This document shows, one piece after another, positions 5,837-6,906 of a stretch of DNA of 6,906 nt (position 1 is its first letter; each line of letters opens with the position of its first letter). Origin of the DNA: DATBLY01 sp036555125 (lineage in GTDB: Bacteria; Actinomycetota; UBA4738; HRBIN12). The stretch covers positions 1 to 6,906 of the forward strand of contig DATBLY010000148.1 in NCBI GenBank assembly GCA_036555125.1. Direction: 5' to 3'. The translations under genes were made by a program, and so were the position numbers. The notes below the pieces were generated by a model. It ran no database searches, had not been told where the DNA came from, and saw nothing but the letters and a program-made list of their open reading frames with translations.

Positions 5837-6805
5837 GTGGAGCATGATGAGGCCCTTCCCCCGGCGCCGTGGCCGCCGTCCCCCGATCGCCGGGGGATCG
5901 ATGTCGATCCGTGGATCGCCCTCACGTTCGTCCCGGCCTCCTGGTTCTTGGGCTGGACCCTCTCGAGGTGGGAGAACGGGCCCCCTCGGAGTTTCGTCGA
6001 CTGGAGCTACGAGCCGTCCAGCGCCTCCATCGCCTCGCAGTTGCTGGAGCCGTACGCGATCGAAGCCCTCGTGTGGGTCGTGGTCGCCTCGGCGCTCGGA
6101 TGGTGGACCGCGGTCGGGCTCCGACGGGAGCCGGTCAGGTTCTCGATGGGATGGAGCGCCATCCCGCTCGCCTTCGTCGCCATCCCGTCGCTCCTGATCG
6201 GCATCTCGCCCGAGATCGCGGCGAAGGGATCGACGGTCCTCGCCCTCATGGCGGCCGGGCTCTTCGTCGCTGCCTTCACCGAGGAGCTCATGTACCGCGG
6301 GATCCTCCTGCACGCGTTCTCGCGGGCGTGGGGTGGGACGATCGCCGTTCTCCTCACCAGTCTGCTGTTCGCCCTGATCCATATCCCGAGTCGGGTCGAC
6401 CAGATGTCCGGGCCGGCGCTCATCCTGGCGACGGTCGGCCATCTCGGGTTCGGCGTCTTCATGTGTCGCGTCCGGGTGGCGACGGGGTCGATCTGGTGGC
6501 CCACGGCGATCCATGCGCTCTCGAACGTCTTCACGTTCGCCCACCGATGGGACGAGACGTTCTTCGATCAGCTCTTCGCCGTCGTGAAGCTCGGCGAGAT
6601 GTTCATCGGGCTCGGACTCGCGCTGGCGCTCTTGTCCCCGTCGACGCGAGCCGTCGGGAGCGTCGACGAGGTCGATCCGAACGACCGCGCCCCGCTCTGG
6701 CTCACGCACTCATCGGCGGTGATCCGGGGTCGGGTCCTGTCCCGATCGTCCGAGGGGCGTGCTCAGGAGCCGGCTCCGGACCCCGCGGCCGACCGGGAGC
6801 CTTGA
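5837..6805 (+). CDS. CPBP-family intramembrane metalloprotease-like protein (CAAX protease / bacteriocin-processing type)
   Basis: A 322-residue membrane protein. The three motifs of the CPBP (Abi, PF02517) family are intact: EELMYR (149-154), FALIH (178-182) and HALSN (226-230), supplying the Glu and His residues expected at the active site. Hydrophobic segments lie at about 26-42, 74-93, 104-123, 133-148, 167-186, 193-212 and 245-266, so I expect six to eight membrane passes. The soluble N-terminus is Pro/Asp-rich and the last 50 or so residues form a charged, Pro/Ala-rich tail. Bacterial members process peptides or lipoproteins, give bacteriocin self-immunity, or have unknown roles; no bacteriocin or prenylated partner is visible nearby, so the function stays open. 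I chose GTG 5837 because no other in-frame start precedes the first membrane segment. The ATG pair at 5844 and 5847 is in another frame. The 3' end overlaps a minus-strand gene by 43 bases. Confidence 0.9.
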   Translation: MEHDEALPPAPWPPSPDRRGIDVDPWIALTFVPASWFLGWTLSRWENGPPRSFVDWSYEPSSASIASQLLEPYAIEALVWVVVASALGWWTAVGLRREPVRFSMGWSAIPLAFVAIPSLLIGISPEIAAKGSTVLALMAAGLFVAAFTEELMYRGILLHAFSRAWGGTIAVLLTSLLFALIHIPSRVDQMSGPALILATVGHLGFGVFMCRVRVATGSIWWPTAIHALSNVFTFAHRWDETFFDQLFAVVKLGEMFIGLGLALALLSPSTRAVGSVDEVDPNDRAPLWLTHSSAVIRGRVLSRSSEGRAQEPAPDPAADREP

Positions 6806-6906
6806 GCCGGAGCCTCGGATCTGGCTCGCGCTCCGAGGAACCCGAGGTCGGCGTTCGCACCGCAGATCAGGACCACGATGCGCTCGCCCGGCTCCGGCAC
6901 GTATCC
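6763..6906 (-). CDS. PLP-dependent serine/threonine dehydratase, C-terminal fragment (5' end outside window)
   Basis: The reverse strand is open from the window edge to a TGA at 6765-6763: 47 codons, no start in view. The visible residues 1-22 (GYVPEPGERIVVLICGANAD) read like the last strand and glycine-rich turn of threonine/serine dehydratases, whose C-termini typically run PGERVVVVxCGANTDP. The family deaminates threonine to 2-oxobutyrate or serine to pyruvate; a threonine enzyme would feed isoleucine synthesis, which ilvE completes. After that motif the protein ends in about 25 Ala/Gly/Ser-rich residues unlike the family core. The gene converges on the CPBP gene and overlaps its last 43 bases. 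With so little sequence, another fold type II PLP enzyme (serine racemase type, for example) is possible. Confidence 0.65.
   Translation of the reverse strand, partial: GYVPEPGERIVVLICGANADLGFLGARARSEAPAQGSRSAAGSGAGS
6766..6777. repeat. 12-base palindrome in the convergent gene overlap
   Basis: GGAGCCGGCTCC is a perfect self-complement immediately after the dehydratase stop as read on the minus strand, apart from that stop codon, and inside the end of the CPBP gene. Part of it, GGCTCCGG (6772-6779), also pairs with CCGGAGCC (6807-6814). These structures could help end or separate the two converging transcripts, but there is no T-tract on either strand. Confidence 0.3.
6813..6838 (+). terminator. 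Possible hairpin after the CPBP gene
   Basis: CCTCGGA (6813-6819) and TCCGAGG (6832-6838) are exact inverted repeats with a 12-base loop, starting seven bases after the CPBP stop. No U-run follows, so it is not a canonical Rho-independent terminator. It lies inside the converging coding sequence, so coding constraint or chance is an alternative. Low confidence. Confidence 0.25.

Noticed and set aside
3949..5847. A 632-codon plus-strand frame overlapping pepN
   Set aside because: Its translation is dominated by Arg, Gly, Pro and Ala, typical of a shifted frame in GC-rich DNA, and it has no plausible start signal.
1..6906. Mobile element, CRISPR array, tRNA/rRNA, toxin-antitoxin or defence cluster
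   Set aside because: I found no transposase or integrase motifs, regularly spaced repeats, tRNA-like folds, or paired small toxin and antitoxin genes on either strand.

Overview
The window is GC-rich (about 70% by eye), with dense coding, short gaps, GTG/TTG starts and C/G-ending third codon positions. This fits a high-GC Actinomycetota-like bacterium, possibly an uncultured soil or freshwater lineage. The lineage is inferred from base composition, codon use and protein style; there is no marker gene to settle it.

Layout, left to right. (1) Positions 1-567 hold the C-terminal part of a folate-dependent aminomethyltransferase-like protein of the GcvT/DmdA superfamily. (2) Positions 605-1411 and 1408-2196 hold two tandem, paralogous class I SAM-dependent methyltransferases that overlap by four bases (GTGA) and share an unusual Trp-rich C-terminal signature. 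(3) After an 87-base gap with a promoter-like element, a palindrome and a textbook Shine-Dalgarno, positions 2284-3210 encode a complete branched-chain aminotransferase (IlvE). (4) Seven bases later, positions 3218-5767 encode a complete M1 zinc aminopeptidase (PepN-like) with all catalytic residues. (5) After a 69-base gap, positions 5837-6805 encode a CPBP-family intramembrane protease-like protein. (6) On the minus strand, converging on and overlapping the CPBP gene, positions 6763-6906 carry the last 47 codons of what looks like a PLP-dependent serine/threonine dehydratase.

How the genes may work together. The aminotransferase and aminopeptidase are probably co-transcribed: peptide breakdown yields free branched-chain amino acids and the aminotransferase interconverts them with 2-oxo acids. 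A threonine dehydratase would supply 2-oxobutyrate for isoleucine, so amino-acid metabolism is a loose common theme. The folate-dependent demethylase-like protein beside two SAM methyltransferases suggests methyl-group chemistry, but no substrate can be read from the sequence.

The most distinctive regulatory signal is a recurring TAnnnT-type -10 element placed 4-7 bases before the start codons of both methyltransferases and the CPBP gene. None of these starts has a Shine-Dalgarno, which points to leaderless transcripts. The aminotransferase instead has a leader of about 50 bases with a strong ribosome-binding site. I see no mobile element, CRISPR array, tRNA or rRNA. Apart from the methyltransferase pair and the promoter pattern, this looks like ordinary chromosomal metabolism and not a new defence or mobile system.
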